The notes beneath the pieces were generated by a model that saw only the letters and a list, made by a program, of their open reading frames with translations, was not told the origin of the DNA and made no database searches. This document shows, piece by piece, positions 36,195-46,501 of a stretch of 64,000 nt of DNA. Source of the DNA: Paracidovorax wautersii (GTDB taxonomy: Bacteria > Pseudomonadota > Gammaproteobacteria > Burkholderiales > Burkholderiaceae_C); contig NZ_FONX01000003.1 in NCBI RefSeq assembly GCF_900113035.1, positions 213,860 to 277,859 of the forward strand, written 5' to 3'. The translations under genes and the position numbers were made by a program. Position 1 is the stretch's first letter. Each line of letters starts with the position of its first letter.

Positions 36195-39100
36195 ATGGCC
36201 ACACACCAGACACCCAACCCCTACGCTGCCGCCGTGGCACCCAAGCCCCCGCCGCCCCAGCGCCGCGGCTGGCGCATCGCCGGCTGGATCATCGCCGCCC
36301 TGTTCGCGCTGCTGGCCGCCCTGCTGGGCGCCGCCTGGTGGTGGGCCGGCAACGACACCTCGCTCGCCGCCGCCCTGAACCGCGCCGCGCGCTACCTGCC
36401 CGCCGGCCAGACGCTGGAAAGCCGCGACGTCACCGGCTCGCTGCGCGGCGGAGGCCGCATCGGCTGGCTGCGCTGGAGCAGCCCGGGCATGGCCGTGGAG
36501 GTCGATGACGCGCGCATCGGCTGGCGCCTGGCGCCGCTGGTGCTCGACCGCCGGGTGCAGCTGGGCGAAGTGCATGCGGCCCGCGTGCAGATCATCCCGA
36601 AGGCCACCGAAAAATCCGCCGAGCCCCTGCAGCCGCTGCAGAGCCTGCCGCTGCCGGTGCAGGTGGACCTGCCCTTCCGCATCGACCAGCTGGTCTGGGC
36701 GCCGCCCGCATCCAACCCCCTCACCATCGGCCAGCTGGCCGGCCGCTACGACTACGACGGCAGCCGCCACCAGTTGGTGATCGAGAACATCGACATCGCC
36801 CAGGGCAGCTACTTCGGCCGCGCCACGCTGGGCGCGCAGGCGCCCATGCCGCTCGACGTGCAGCTGGACGGCAAGGTCCGCACCACCCCGCCCGGCGGCG
36901 GCGCCGAGCTGGAAGCCACGGCCCATGCCACGGTGCAGGGCACCCTGGCCACCGAGGCCGCGCGCCTGCAGGTGGCCGCGCAGCTGCGCTCCTCGCTCGG
37001 CGATGGCGATGCCGCCCCATCGGCAACGGCCACGGCCTCCGCCCCCGCCCCCGCATCGGCCGCCGTAGCTCAGGCCGCCGACCCGGCCCGCCGCAAGGAC
37101 CGCTCTTCACGCAAGGCCGCCGCCACTCCGGCAGCGCCCGTGCCGCCCGCAGAGCCCATGCAGGCCGACGTGCAGGCCCAGATCGCCCCCTGGGCGCCGC
37201 AGCCGCTGCTGCAGGCCCAGGCCGCCCTGCGCGCGCTGGACCTGGCCGCGATATGGCCGCAGGCCCCCGTCACCCGCCTGAGCGGCGAGGTGCGCGCCGA
37301 GCCCAAAGCCGCCACCCCCACGGCTTCCGCCGCGGCCAGCGCCGCCGCCCCGGCGTCCCCGGCCGCCACCGGCTGGAATATCTCCGCGCAGCTGAAGAAC
37401 GCCCTGCCCGGCCCCTGGGACCGCCAGCGCCTGCCGGCCAGCGCCATCGACGCCCGCGCCGCCTTCGACGGCACGCAGTGGACCGTGCCCCAGGCCGCCA
37501 TCACCGTGGGCGAAAACCAGGGCCGGCTGGAAGCCGAGGGTGCCTACACCCCCGCCACCCGCGCCCTGCAGGGCCGCCTGCAGCTGCGCGACCTGCGCCC
37601 CGACGCCATCTACAGCACGCTGGACCGCGCGCCGCTCTCCGGCACCGCCACCGCCCGCGGCGGCGACGACGGCCTCATCCGCTTCACGGCGGATGTGCGC
37701 AGCACCGTCGCCGCTGCAGCGCGCACCGGGGGCAAGGCCGCCGGCACCGCCCCGCTGCGCATCGACCGCCTGGCCGCCGAAGGCAGCTGGCGCGACGGCC
37801 GGCTGGATCTGGCACGCCTGCAGCTCGACGGGCTGCAGGCCCAGGTCAGCGCCCGGCAGGTGCAGATCGACACCGCCGGCCTCTCCGGCCGCGGCCAGCT
37901 GCAGGCCACCGTGCCCGGCGCCAGCCTGCAGGCCAACGGCCAGATGGCACCGCGCTCCGGCGCCGGCACGATGGACCTGAAAGTGGCCGATGCCCTGCGC
38001 CTGCAGCGCTGGATCGAGACCCTGCCCGGCGGCGCAGGCGCGCTGCAGGGCGCCCTGCTGGAAGGCAACGCCACCCTGGCCACCCGCTGGAACGGCGGCT
38101 GGCAGACGCTGCAGCGGCAGCTGCACGCCGCCGGCCTGCTGGGCGGTGCCGCTCCCGAAGGCGGCGCAGGCGGCAGCGGCTTCACGCTGCAGGCCCAGCT
38201 CGACACCCCGCGCCTGAAGGCCGACCTGCCGCCACGGCCCGGCACCAACACCGGCCCGCAGTCCCTGCAGCTGACCGATGTGCAGGCCAACCTGTCGGGG
38301 TCGCTCCAGCAGTTCACGCTGGCCTGGGACGGCCACCTGCGCCAGGGCGAGCAGCGCGCCACGCTGCGCCTGCGCGCCGGCGGCGGCCACTCCGGCGCGC
38401 CGGGCAACTGGCGCGCCCAGATCAGCGAGCTGCGCGTGGTGGCCTCCATCGACAAGCAGCCCGGCCCCTGGACGCTGCAGCTCGCGCAGCCGCTCTCGGT
38501 CACCGCGCGGCAGAAACCCACGCTGCAGATCGAAACCTCGGCCGGCGGCGCCAGCGTGACCGGCCCGCTGCCCGGCACGGCCCGCCTGAACTGGCAGCCC
38601 GTGCGCTTCGCGCAGACCCCCAAGGGCGGCATGCAGCTGCGCACGCAGGGCGAACTGCAGGGCCTGCCCACCGCCTGGGCCGATGCCTTCGCGGGCAACG
38701 ACGGCCCCTGGCTGCAGCGCCTGGGCCTGTCCAGCAACCTCGTGCTGGGCGGCGACTGGAACATCGACCTGGGCGACACCCTGCGCGCCAGCGCCACCGT
38801 GCGCCGCGCCAGCGGCGACCTGCGCATCCTGGCCGGCGACACCGGCAGCGTGCCCGCCACCATCGTGGTGCGCAGCAGCGGCCAGGGCACCGGCACCGGG
38901 GCCGCGCAGATGGGCGACGGCTCGGGCACGCTGGCCGGCATCCGCCAGGCCGAAGTCCGCATCGACGCCGAAGGCGATGCCGTGCGCGCCCGCGTGCTGT
39001 GGGACAGCGAACGCGCCGGCCGGCTGCAGGCCGACGGCAGCACGCGGCTGGCCCGCGGCGCGGACGGCGGCTGGCTCTGGCCGGCCGATGCGCCGCTGGC

Positions 39101-40487
39101 CGCCACCATCAAGGCCCAGCTGCCCGACGTGGGCGTGTGGTCGGCCCTGGCGCCGCCGGGCTGGCGCGTCAAGGGCACGCTGCAGGCCGATGCCACCCTG
39201 TCGGGCACGCGCACCGCGCCGCGCTGGAACGGCACGCTGGGCGCCGACCAGATGGCCGTGCGCTCGCTGCTCGACGGCGTCGATCTACAGGATGGCCGGC
39301 TGCGCGCCGTGCTGCGCGGCGACCGGCTGGAGATCACCGAATTCCGCGTGAACGGCGGCCAGGGCAGCAATGCCCGCATCCCCGGCTTCAGCGGCAACCT
39401 CACGCCGGCGCCGAAAAGCGGCGGCACGCTGACGGGCACGGGCACCGTCTCGTGGGCCGGCGCGCAGGGCGGCGCGGCGGGCGGCTCCGGCATTGCCATG
39501 GACTTCAACGCCGAGGCGCGCGCCCTGCAGGTGCTGGTGCGTGCCGACCGGCAGGTCAGCATCTCGGGCAACGTGCAGACGCGGCTGCAGAACGGCCAGC
39601 TCACGCTGCGCGGCAAGCTCACCACCGACCGGGCCACCATCATCCTGCCAGAGGCCGGCGCGCCCACGCTGGGCTCCGACGTGGTGGTGCGCTCGGCCGC
39701 GAAGGACCGCGAAGCCATGGCGCAGGCCCAGAAGGCCGCCCAGGCCGAGGCCCGGGTCGAGGCCTCCCGCCCGCCCGACATCGCCATCAGCCTTGATCTG
39801 GGCAACGACTTCGCGCTGCAGGGCTACGGCATCACCACGCGTCTGGCGGGCGATCTGGACATCCGCAGCTCCAGCACGGCGGGCGCGCCGCCGCGCGTGA
39901 CCGGCGAGATCCGCACCGTCCAGGGCCGCTACCGCGCCTGGGGCCAGTCGCTGGACGTGGAAACCGGCCTGCTGCGCTTCAACGGCCCCTACGACAACCC
40001 CGCGCTGGACGTGCTGGCCATCCGCCCGAACATCAGCGTGCGGGCCGGCGTGCAGGTCAGCGGCACGGCCAAGATGCCGCGCGTGCGCCTCTACTCCGAC
40101 CCCGACCTGCCCGACGCCGAAAAGCTCTCCTGGGTCGTGCTGGGCCGCAGCAGCGCCGCCGGCGGCGCCGAAGCCGCGCTGCTGCAACAGGCCGCGCTCG
40201 CGCTGCTCAGCGGCAACGGCGACGGCGGCTCGGGCAACTTCGCCCGGCGCCTGGGCCTGGACGAGATCGGCTTCCGCGGCCCCGGCAGCGGCGACGACGC
40301 CAGCGGCGCGGCGCTCACCTTCGGCAAGCGCCTGTCAAAGGACCTGTACGTGACCTACGAGCGCAGCCTCTCGGGCGCCCTGGGCACGCTCTACATCTTC
40401 TACGACCTGTCGCGGCGCCTCACCCTGCGCGGCCAGACCGGCGCGCAGAGCGCGGTGGATCTGATCTACACGCTGCGCTACAACTGA
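36195..40487 (+). CDS. tamB: TamB-like translocation/assembly module protein
   Basis: A 1430-residue AsmA-like protein: one N-terminal membrane anchor ('RIAGWIIAALFALLAALLGAAWWWAG'), a very long stretch of repeated beta strands forming a hydrophobic groove across the periplasm, and the conserved C-terminal TamB (DUF490) domain with 'RAWGQSLDVETGLLRFNGPYDNPALDVLAIRP' and 'KMPRVRLYSDPDLPDAEKLSWVVLGR'. Such proteins bridge inner and outer membranes and carry phospholipid or assist TamA. The ATG at 36195 is chosen; a GTG 18 bp upstream (36177) is an alternative. Ala-rich low-complexity segments occur near residues 275-300 and 370-390. Confidence 0.9.
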   Translation: MATHQTPNPYAAAVAPKPPPPQRRGWRIAGWIIAALFALLAALLGAAWWWAGNDTSLAAALNRAARYLPAGQTLESRDVTGSLRGGGRIGWLRWSSPGMAVEVDDARIGWRLAPLVLDRRVQLGEVHAARVQIIPKATEKSAEPLQPLQSLPLPVQVDLPFRIDQLVWAPPASNPLTIGQLAGRYDYDGSRHQLVIENIDIAQGSYFGRATLGAQAPMPLDVQLDGKVRTTPPGGGAELEATAHATVQGTLATEAARLQVAAQLRSSLGDGDAAPSATATASAPAPASAAVAQAADPARRKDRSSRKAAATPAAPVPPAEPMQADVQAQIAPWAPQPLLQAQAALRALDLAAIWPQAPVTRLSGEVRAEPKAATPTASAAASAAAPASPAATGWNISAQLKNALPGPWDRQRLPASAIDARAAFDGTQWTVPQAAITVGENQGRLEAEGAYTPATRALQGRLQLRDLRPDAIYSTLDRAPLSGTATARGGDDGLIRFTADVRSTVAAAARTGGKAAGTAPLRIDRLAAEGSWRDGRLDLARLQLDGLQAQVSARQVQIDTAGLSGRGQLQATVPGASLQANGQMAPRSGAGTMDLKVADALRLQRWIETLPGGAGALQGALLEGNATLATRWNGGWQTLQRQLHAAGLLGGAAPEGGAGGSGFTLQAQLDTPRLKADLPPRPGTNTGPQSLQLTDVQANLSGSLQQFTLAWDGHLRQGEQRATLRLRAGGGHSGAPGNWRAQISELRVVASIDKQPGPWTLQLAQPLSVTARQKPTLQIETSAGGASVTGPLPGTARLNWQPVRFAQTPKGGMQLRTQGELQGLPTAWADAFAGNDGPWLQRLGLSSNLVLGGDWNIDLGDTLRASATVRRASGDLRILAGDTGSVPATIVVRSSGQGTGTGAAQMGDGSGTLAGIRQAEVRIDAEGDAVRARVLWDSERAGRLQADGSTRLARGADGGWLWPADAPLAATIKAQLPDVGVWSALAPPGWRVKGTLQADATLSGTRTAPRWNGTLGADQMAVRSLLDGVDLQDGRLRAVLRGDRLEITEFRVNGGQGSNARIPGFSGNLTPAPKSGGTLTGTGTVSWAGAQGGAAGGSGIAMDFNAEARALQVLVRADRQVSISGNVQTRLQNGQLTLRGKLTTDRATIILPEAGAPTLGSDVVVRSAAKDREAMAQAQKAAQAEARVEASRPPDIAISLDLGNDFALQGYGITTRLAGDLDIRSSSTAGAPPRVTGEIRTVQGRYRAWGQSLDVETGLLRFNGPYDNPALDVLAIRPNISVRAGVQVSGTAKMPRVRLYSDPDLPDAEKLSWVVLGRSSAAGGAEAALLQQAALALLSGNGDGGSGNFARRLGLDEIGFRGPGSGDDASGAALTFGKRLSKDLYVTYERSLSGALGTLYIFYDLSRRLTLRGQTGAQSAVDLIYTLRYN

Positions 40488-40496
40488 GCCCGGCCG

Positions 40497-40526
40497 AACC
40501 CTGCCGGCGCCGCCGGCAGGGTTTCA
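40497..40526 (+). terminator. Rho-independent terminator after tamB
   Basis: A perfect 12-bp stem, AACCCTGCCGGC with its complement around a GCC loop (40497-40523), begins ten bases after the tamB stop. The T-run is short (TTT), so efficiency is uncertain, but stem strength and position fit a terminator. Confidence 0.7.
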
Positions 40527-40568
40527 GGCCCGATTCAGCCTCTGGCGCAGGCAGGATCTGCGCGTTCA

Positions 40569-40585
40569 GCTATTAAATCAATAGC
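40569..40585. repeat. Small palindrome GCTATT-AAATC-AATAGC
   Basis: A 6-bp inverted repeat with 5-bp centre lies between the tamB terminator and the tRNA gene. It could be a regulatory site or one copy of a short dispersed palindrome; nothing in the window decides. Confidence 0.35.
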
Positions 40586-40659
40586 AAACCATTCGCCCTG
40601 CAGCCGTACCCGCCCCAGCCCGTGAGAGGGCCGGAGGGCGTTCTACAATGATGGGCTGT

Positions 40660-40734
40660 CTCCTCATAGTTCAATGGATAGAACGAGTGCCTCCTAAGCG
40701 CTAGATGCAGGTTCGATTCCTGCTGAGGGGACCA
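40660..40734 (+). tRNA. tRNA-Arg (anticodon CCU)
   Basis: A complete cloverleaf including encoded CCA. The acceptor stem is CTCCTCA paired with TGAGGGG (one G-U), the D arm is GTTC-AATGGATA-GAAC, the anticodon stem-loop is AGTGC-CTCCTAA-GCGCT giving anticodon CCT, and the T arm is GCAGG-TTCGATT-CCTGC. It reads AGG codons, which are rare in this GC-rich genome. No att-like direct repeat of its 3' end was found nearby. Confidence 0.95.
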
Positions 40735-40853
40735 CTGCCTTGTGGCGTCCATGCACTGCGCGTAGCGGCCTGCGCTGTAAGACAAAGCCGCATTCCTGCG
40801 CTTTCGCTTGCCACGCTGCGGAACCTTCTGCGGCCGCCCCTCCACAATGGGGT

Positions 40854-42095
40854 ATGCGCGCCACCACTTCGACACCCCCTTCCCGCTCCACTTCTGCCCG
40901 CACCGGCTCCGGGCACGGCCCCACGTCGGGCCCTGCCGACCGGGCCCTGGTCCTGCAAGGCGGGGGCGCGCTCGGTGCCTACCAGGCGGGCGTGTACGAG
41001 GCCCTGGCCGAGACCTCCGCGACGATCGACTGGGTGGCGGGCGTCTCCATCGGCGCCATCAATGCGGCCCTCATCGTGGGCAATGCGCCCGAGCACCGCG
41101 TCGCGCGGATGCGCGAGTTCTGGAACCAGGTGTCTTCCGGCTGGGGGCAGCAGACGCCCCCCGGCCCGTTCGGCGACCGCACGGCGCTCAACCAGTGGAG
41201 CGCGGCCACGGCCGTGCTGTTCGGCATTCCCGGCTTCTTCCAGCCGCGCTGCGAACCGGCGCTGGCGCTGCTGGGCGGCAACGCCCCCGTCACCAGCTAC
41301 TACGACACCAGCCCGCTCAAGAACACGCTGGAGCGGCTGATCGACTTCGACCGCATCAACCACGGCGAGACGCGCCTGAGCGTGGGCGCGGTCAACGTGC
41401 GCACCGGCAACTCCGTGTACTTCGACAGCCAGCAGCAGCCCCTGCGCGCCGAGCACATCATGGCCAGCGGCGCGCTGCCGCCGGGCTTTCCGGCCATCCA
41501 CATCGACGGCGAGGACTACTGGGACGGCGGCGTGGTCTCGAACACGCCCCTGCAGTACGTGCTGGACATGCACCCGCGCACGCGGCCGCTGCAGGTGCTG
41601 CAGGTCGATCTCTTCAGCGCCCGGGGCGCCGTGCCGCGCACGATGTCGGAGGTGGCGCAGCGGCAGAAGGACATCATGTATTCCAGCCGCACCCGGCTCA
41701 ATACCGATGCGCTGTCGGCCAACGTCAACCTGCAGCAGGCCATGTCGGACCTGATGGCCAAGCTGCCCGAGGAGCTGCGCAGCGACCCGAGCGTGAAGGC
41801 GCTGTGCGCGCAGCTGCGGCACGAGCCCATCGAGATCGTCCACCTCATCTACCGCAACCGGCCCTACGAGCTGGACTCCAAGGACTACGAGTTCTCGCGT
41901 GCCACCGTGCTCGACCACTGGGAGGCCGGCATGCGCGACATGCGCCACACGCTCTCGCATCCCGACTGGCTGGAGCGCCAGACGCACCATGGCGTCACCA
42001 CCTTCGACCTGTCGGACGACGGCCCCGCCGCGTCCGTGCGCCGGCCGAAGCTGGATCTCACACCGGACTCGGCCACGGCCTCCGGCAGGCGCTGA
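40854..42095 (+). CDS. Patatin-like phospholipase/lipase with DUF3734
   Basis: A 413-residue patatin-family acyl hydrolase. The oxyanion loop is 'LVLQGGGALGAYQAGVYEAL', the nucleophile is Ser in 'GVSIGAINAAL', and the Asp of the dyad is in 'DYWDGGVVSNTPLQ'. The C-terminal part with 'ARGAVPRTMSEVAQRQKDIMYSSRTR' and 'IEIVHLIYRNRPYELDSKDYEFSRATV' is the DUF3734 extension. It starts 120 bp past the tRNA at ATG 40854 (the first start after the tRNA that keeps the family N-terminus). Neighbouring acetoacetate decarboxylase and 3-hydroxybutyrate dehydrogenase genes suggest a role in lipid or polyhydroxybutyrate turnover; inference only. Confidence 0.88.
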   Translation: MRATTSTPPSRSTSARTGSGHGPTSGPADRALVLQGGGALGAYQAGVYEALAETSATIDWVAGVSIGAINAALIVGNAPEHRVARMREFWNQVSSGWGQQTPPGPFGDRTALNQWSAATAVLFGIPGFFQPRCEPALALLGGNAPVTSYYDTSPLKNTLERLIDFDRINHGETRLSVGAVNVRTGNSVYFDSQQQPLRAEHIMASGALPPGFPAIHIDGEDYWDGGVVSNTPLQYVLDMHPRTRPLQVLQVDLFSARGAVPRTMSEVAQRQKDIMYSSRTRLNTDALSANVNLQQAMSDLMAKLPEELRSDPSVKALCAQLRHEPIEIVHLIYRNRPYELDSKDYEFSRATVLDHWEAGMRDMRHTLSHPDWLERQTHHGVTTFDLSDDGPAASVRRPKLDLTPDSATASGRR

Positions 42096-42205
42096 AGCCC
42101 AGCCATACGGCGCGACGCGGCGCGCTGCAGGCCGTCCTTTTCTTTTAAGTCCGGTCTAAGTGCCGGGCTCCACACTGTTTCCAACCACTCCAGAGGAATG
42201 CAGCC

Positions 42206-42955
42206 ATGAAGATCGAAGACGTTCGCAGCCAGGCTTTCGCGATGCCGCTGACCAGCCCGGCCTTTCCGCCCGGGCCCTACCGCTTCATGCGGCGCGAGTT
42301 CATGGTCATCACCTACCGCACCGACATGGATGCGCTGCGCGCCGTGGTGCCCGAGCCGCTCGAAGTGACCGAGCCGGTGGTGAAGTACGAATTCATCCGC
42401 ATGCCCGACTCCACCGGCTTCGGCGACTACACCGAGTCGGGCCAGGTGATCCCCGTGCAGCTGCGCACCGTGCGCGGCGTGGAGCAAGGCGCCTACGTGC
42501 ATTCGATGTACCTCAACGACCACCCGCCGATCGCCGGCGGGCGCGAGCTCTGGGGCTTCCCGAAGAAGCTGGCCCAGCCGGCCTTCAACTACGAGACCGA
42601 CGTGATCGTCGGCACGCTGGACTACGGCCGCGTGCGCGTGGCCAGCGCCACCATGGGCTTCAAGCACCGTCAGCTCGATGCCGGCCCGGTGCTGGCCGGC
42701 ATCGCGCAGCCGAACTTCCTGCTCAAGATCATTCCCCACGTCGATGGCACGCCGCGCATCTGCGAGCTGGTGCGCTACCACATGGTCGATGTGAACCTGC
42801 ACGGCGCCTGGACGGCTCCCGCCTCGCTGGAGCTGCACCCGCATGCGCTGGCGCCCGTGGCCGACCTGCCGGTGCTCAAAGTGGAGTCCGCCGTGCACTA
42901 CATCGCCGACATGACGCTGGCGCTGGGCACTGTGGAGCACGACTATCTCGCCTGA
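42206..42955 (+). CDS. adc: Acetoacetate decarboxylase
   Basis: A 249-residue enzyme that decarboxylates acetoacetate to acetone and CO2. The Schiff-base Lys is Lys120 in '[15 protein letters not shown]', which matches the two-lysine site of the clostridial enzyme (Lys115-Lys116). '[27 protein letters not shown]' and '[20 protein letters not shown]' are further conserved blocks. A GAGGAATG site precedes the ATG. It lies 75 bp before the 3-hydroxybutyrate dehydrogenase gene, so both act at the acetoacetate node. Confidence 0.93.
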   Translation: MKIEDVRSQAFAMPLTSPAFPPGPYRFMRREFMVITYRTDMDALRAVVPEPLEVTEPVVKYEFIRMPDSTGFGDYTESGQVIPVQLRTVRGVEQGAYVHSMYLNDHPPIAGGRELWGFPKKLAQPAFNYETDVIVGTLDYGRVRVASATMGFKHRQLDAGPVLAGIAQPNFLLKIIPHVDGTPRICELVRYHMVDVNLHGAWTAPASLELHPHALAPVADLPVLKVESAVHYIADMTLALGTVEHDYLA

Positions 42956-43030
42956 GCGCCGCCGGCCCCCGCTTTCTCCCCCCTTCCATCCACCCAGTCA
43001 TCCATTCATTCATCAACCGAGGAGAACTTC

Positions 43031-43813
43031 ATGCAACTCAAGGACAAGGTCGCTTTCATCACCGGCTCGGCCAGCGGCATCGGCAAGGAAATCGCCACCG
43101 TCTTCGCCAAGGAAGGCGCCAAGGTCGTGATCGCCGACCTGAACAAGGATGCCGCCACGGCTACGGCCGAGGAGCTGAAGTCCACGGGCGCCCAGGCCAT
43201 CGGCGTGGCCGTCGATGTGACGGATGAAGCCCAGGTGGATGCCGCCGTCGAGGAAGCCGCCAAGGCTTTCGGCGGCATCGACATCCTGGTGAGCAACGCC
43301 GGCATCCAGATCGTGCACCCGGTCGAGGAATTCAGCTTCGCCGACTGGAAGAAGATGCTGGCCATCCACCTGGACGGCGCCTTCCTCACCACCCGCGCCT
43401 GCCTCAAGCACATGTACGCGCAGGGCCGCGGCGGCAGCGTGATCTACATGGGCTCGGTGCACTCCAAGGAAGCCTCCAAGCTCAAGGCCCCCTACGTCAC
43501 GGCCAAGCACGGCCTGATCGGCCTGTGCAAGACGGTGGCCAAGGAAGGCGCGGCCCACGGCGTGCGCGCCAACGTGATCTGCCCCGGCTTCGTGCGCACG
43601 CCGCTGGTGGAAAAGCAGATCCCCGAGCAGGCCAAGACGCTGGGCATCACCGAAGAGGAAGTGGTGAAGAACGTGATGCTCAAGGAAACGGTGGACGGCG
43701 AATTCACCACCACCAACGACGTGGCGCTGGCCGCGCTGATGTTCGCGGGCTTCCCGACCAATGCGCTGACGGGTCAGTCGCTGGTGGTGAGCCACGGCTG
43801 GTTCATGCAGTAA
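43031..43813 (+). CDS. bdhA: 3-hydroxybutyrate dehydrogenase
   Basis: A 260-residue SDR that interconverts D-3-hydroxybutyrate and acetoacetate with NAD. Cofactor motif '[15 protein letters not shown]'; '[17 protein letters not shown]'; catalytic '[34 protein letters not shown]', whose 'VHS...APYVTAKHG' pattern is specific to BdhA. GAGGAG lies ten bases before the ATG. Its last 40 bp overlap, on the opposite strand, the end of the hybrid kinase gene. Confidence 0.93.
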   Translation: MQLKDKVAFITGSASGIGKEIATVFAKEGAKVVIADLNKDAATATAEELKSTGAQAIGVAVDVTDEAQVDAAVEEAAKAFGGIDILVSNAGIQIVHPVEEFSFADWKKMLAIHLDGAFLTTRACLKHMYAQGRGGSVIYMGSVHSKEASKLKAPYVTAKHGLIGLCKTVAKEGAAHGVRANVICPGFVRTPLVEKQIPEQAKTLGITEEEVVKNVMLKETVDGEFTTTNDVALAALMFAGFPTNALTGQSLVVSHGWFMQ

Positions 43814-45699
43814 GAGTAGGCCGAGACATCGCCGAAAGCCGCGCCGCCGTGCGCGGCCCCATCGCCCTGCGCGACCTGCAGGACGGCGCGCAGCAGCGCC
43901 GCCGGAACCACCGGCTTGAACAGGATGGGCACGCCCGAAGCCCGCGCGCTCAGCAGGCGCTCGGGCGAAGTCTCCCCGGTGATGAGCAGCAGCGACTGCG
44001 GCGTAAGGAAGCGCTCGCACAGGCGCTGCCCGGCCTCCAGGCCGTCGGCACCGTCGGCCAGGCGGTAGTCGCACATCAGCACCACGAACGGGCGGCCGGG
44101 CGCGCCGCCCGCCAGCCACTCGGCCGCCTCGGCCTCCCCCGGCACCGCCACGGCCTCGATGCCGTAGCTGCCCAGCAGCTCGGTCATGGCGGCGCGGATG
44201 TCGGCTTCGTCGTCGATCAGCAGCACCCGGCCGGGCAGCGCCAGCGCGGCTTGCCGCAGCGGGTGCTGCAGATCGTGCGTGCAGTCCGCATCGTCCTGCG
44301 CCTGCGCCGGTGCTGCGCCCACGGGCAAGTCCACCGGCTCGGCCACCGGCAGGTGCACGCGCAGCCGCGTCCCCCGCCCGGGCCGCGAGCGCAGGCTCAC
44401 GGGGTGCCTGAGCAGCTGCGCCAGCCGCTGCACGATCGACAGCCCGATGCCCAGGCCCCGCGCCCGGTCGCGCCCCGGGTTATCAACCTGGTAGAACTCC
44501 TCGAAGATCCGACCGCACTGCTCGGTGGCGATGCCGATGCCGGTGTCGGTCACGTCGATCTGCACCGACTGGCCCACCTGCCGCGCGACGACGCTCACCC
44601 CGCCCTGCTGCGTGTATTTGAGGCCGTTGTCGATCAGGTTCAGCAGCATGCGGTAGAGCAGCTGCATGTCGCTGCGCACCCAGAGCCCGCGCGAGCGCAG
44701 GCGCAGCTGCAGGCCCTTTTCCTCCGCCATGCCGGCGAAGGTCTGGTGCAGCGCAGTGAACAGCCCCGACAGCTCCACCGGCCGCTCCTCCACGCCCACC
44801 ACGCCAGCATCCAGCCGGGAGATGTCGAGCATGGTGTCCAGCGAGGCGCCGAGCGCCTCGACGGAGCGCATCATGCGGTCCACGTTGTCGCGCGCCGGGT
44901 GGCCGGCCAGCGCGCCCTGCAGCGCGGCGCCGAACAGCGCCACGGCATGCATGGGCTGGCGCAGGTCGTGGCTGGCAGCGGCTAGGAAGCGGGTCTTCTC
45001 GGCGCTGGCGCGCTCGCTGATGGCGATCTGCTCCTGCAGGCTCGCGGCCAGCGCCTCGTTCTCGAAACGCAGCCGCAGCGATTCGGTCAGCCGCTGGTTC
45101 TGCTGCACGCCGGCGCGCAGCGTGAGCACCAGGTTGACCGTGATGAAGGCCGCGAGCAGCCAGTGCACCAGCCCGCCCTCGATCGCCAGCGCCAGGATCA
45201 GCCCGGACATCATCGGAATGCCGTAGCCGAACATGGCCGGCTTGATGGCCCAGCGCGCCTGCACCGCGCGCGTCCAGCTGCCCATCATCACCACGGTGAC
45301 GACCGTGGTGATGGCGTCGGAATGGATCGCCATGAGCAGAAAGCCCGCCGGGGCCGTCGCCAGGCTGGGGAGCGTCACCAGCACGGTGTACCTGCGGGCC
45401 CAGCGGGCCGTGTCCTCGATGGGCACCTCGGGCGTCCAGCGGCCGGACAACAAAGCGTTCAGGTCGGCCGCGCACAACACGACGAACCAGGCCACGATGG
45501 CCGGATGCAGGCCAGGATCGACGCGCGGCCAGCTGAACAGCGTCAGCGCCGCCGCGAAGGCCAGGTGTGCGCTGACGGCCATGGTGTGGCCGGCATAGGC
45601 GGTCGCCACCTGCTCGCGCAGCACGCGCTGCTCCAGGCTCGCCGGAGCGTGTTCGCCCGTGCCGTTCGTGATGCCCGCCTGGTTCGCAGCCATCGTCAT
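43774..45699 (-). CDS. Hybrid sensor histidine kinase/response regulator
   Basis: A 641-residue protein. The N-terminal part (about 35-200) has about six hydrophobic helices. A coiled linker is followed by the dimerisation/phosphoacceptor region '[23 protein letters not shown]', of the SHDLRQP subgroup, and an ATPase domain with '[12 protein letters not shown]', '[10 protein letters not shown]' and '[13 protein letters not shown]'. A receiver domain ('[19 protein letters not shown]', Asp in '[12 protein letters not shown]') fills about 510-620. The C-terminus extends about 15 residues past the receiver and overlaps bdhA antisense by 40 bp. It shares ATGA with the LuxR-type regulator gene upstream. 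The signal is unknown; proximity to bdhA is suggestive only. Confidence 0.9.
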   Translation of the reverse strand: MTMAANQAGITNGTGEHAPASLEQRVLREQVATAYAGHTMAVSAHLAFAAALTLFSWPRVDPGLHPAIVAWFVVLCAADLNALLSGRWTPEVPIEDTARWARRYTVLVTLPSLATAPAGFLLMAIHSDAITTVVTVVMMGSWTRAVQARWAIKPAMFGYGIPMMSGLILALAIEGGLVHWLLAAFITVNLVLTLRAGVQQNQRLTESLRLRFENEALAASLQEQIAISERASAEKTRFLAAASHDLRQPMHAVALFGAALQGALAGHPARDNVDRMMRSVEALGASLDTMLDISRLDAGVVGVEERPVELSGLFTALHQTFAGMAEEKGLQLRLRSRGLWVRSDMQLLYRMLLNLIDNGLKYTQQGGVSVVARQVGQSVQIDVTDTGIGIATEQCGRIFEEFYQVDNPGRDRARGLGIGLSIVQRLAQLLRHPVSLRSRPGRGTRLRVHLPVAEPVDLPVGAAPAQAQDDADCTHDLQHPLRQAALALPGRVLLIDDEADIRAAMTELLGSYGIEAVAVPGEAEAAEWLAGGAPGRPFVVLMCDYRLADGADGLEAGQRLCERFLTPQSLLLITGETSPERLLSARASGVPILFKPVVPAALLRAVLQVAQGDGAAHGGAAFGDVSAYSYCMNQPWLTTSD

Positions 45700-46406
45700 C
45701 GCAACGCCGTGATCAGCTGCGCACGCGAACGCACGCCGAAGCGCAGCAGCAGGGTGGAAACGTAGTTCTTCACCGTGCCCTCGCTCAGGTGGATGGCCTG
45801 CGCGATCTCGCGGTTGGTCTTGCCTTCCAGCACCAGTTGCAGGACGTGGACATGGCGCGCGGGCAGCGTGCGCAGCGCCGGATGGCCCGATCCGCCGGGA
45901 GCGAAGGCGGCCCTGCCGCCGTTGCCGCCCATGCCCGCAGGCCGCAGCGGCGCACGGGCCGGCCCCCCTTCGCCGTGCCAGCGGCAGGTCTGCTCCAGCA
46001 GGCCCACCAGCTCATCCAGGCAGGCCGCCTTGGGCAGGAAGGCCACGGCGCCCATGTCGAGGGCGGAGCGCTGCAGGCCTTGCTGCGTGAGCGGTGCGGG
46101 GCATAACCCGGTGATCACCGCGATGCGTGCCGCCGGATAGCGCGCCAGCCACTGCGCGACGCCGGACAGCCCCTGCGCATCGGGCAGCGCCAGATCCAGC
46201 AGCACCAGATCGACCGCCTGCCGGCGGCATTCGTACATCGCCAGCGCCTCGGCCAGGCTGCTGGCCTCCAGCAGATCCACCGCCACGCCCGCCGGCAGCG
46301 CCTGCGACTGCAGCAACGCACGCACGCCGAGCCGGATCAGCTCGTGGTCATCCACCACCAGGATGCAGATGGTCCTTCGGAGCGGGGAGCGGAGGGTGTC
46401 GGTCAT
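45696..46406 (-). CDS. LuxR/NarL-family response regulator
   Basis: A 236-residue two-domain regulator. The receiver has 'ILVVDDHELIRLGVRALL' and phospho-acceptor Asp71 in 'VDLVLLDLALPDAQG', with Lys in 'AFLPKAACLDEL'. The C-terminal HTH is 'RHVHVLQLVLEGKTNREIAQAIHLSEGTVKNYVSTLLLRFGVRSRAQLI'. The domains are joined by a Gly-rich linker. The ATG at 46406 begins the receiver. It is translated just before the hybrid kinase (ATGA overlap) and is its likely partner. Targets are unknown. Confidence 0.92.
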   Translation of the reverse strand: MTDTLRSPLRRTICILVVDDHELIRLGVRALLQSQALPAGVAVDLLEASSLAEALAMYECRRQAVDLVLLDLALPDAQGLSGVAQWLARYPAARIAVITGLCPAPLTQQGLQRSALDMGAVAFLPKAACLDELVGLLEQTCRWHGEGGPARAPLRPAGMGGNGGRAAFAPGGSGHPALRTLPARHVHVLQLVLEGKTNREIAQAIHLSEGTVKNYVSTLLLRFGVRSRAQLITALR

Positions 46407-46501
46407 GGCAGGCGATGGAGCGGCCAACGGGCCGGCTACATGCGGCACATCGGCGCACGGGCGGGAGGCACGAGGGCCGCCCACCGAGCCAGGGCATGGA
46501 G

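Noticed and set aside
40660..40734. The tRNA-Arg gene as an integration site for an element
   Set aside because: No integrase gene and no downstream copy of the tRNA 3' end were found; the following genes are ordinary chromosomal ones.
40740..40853. An extended N-terminus for the patatin-like protein starting just after the tRNA
   Set aside because: The added 38 residues are unlike the family, and the ATG at 40854 gives a normal start.
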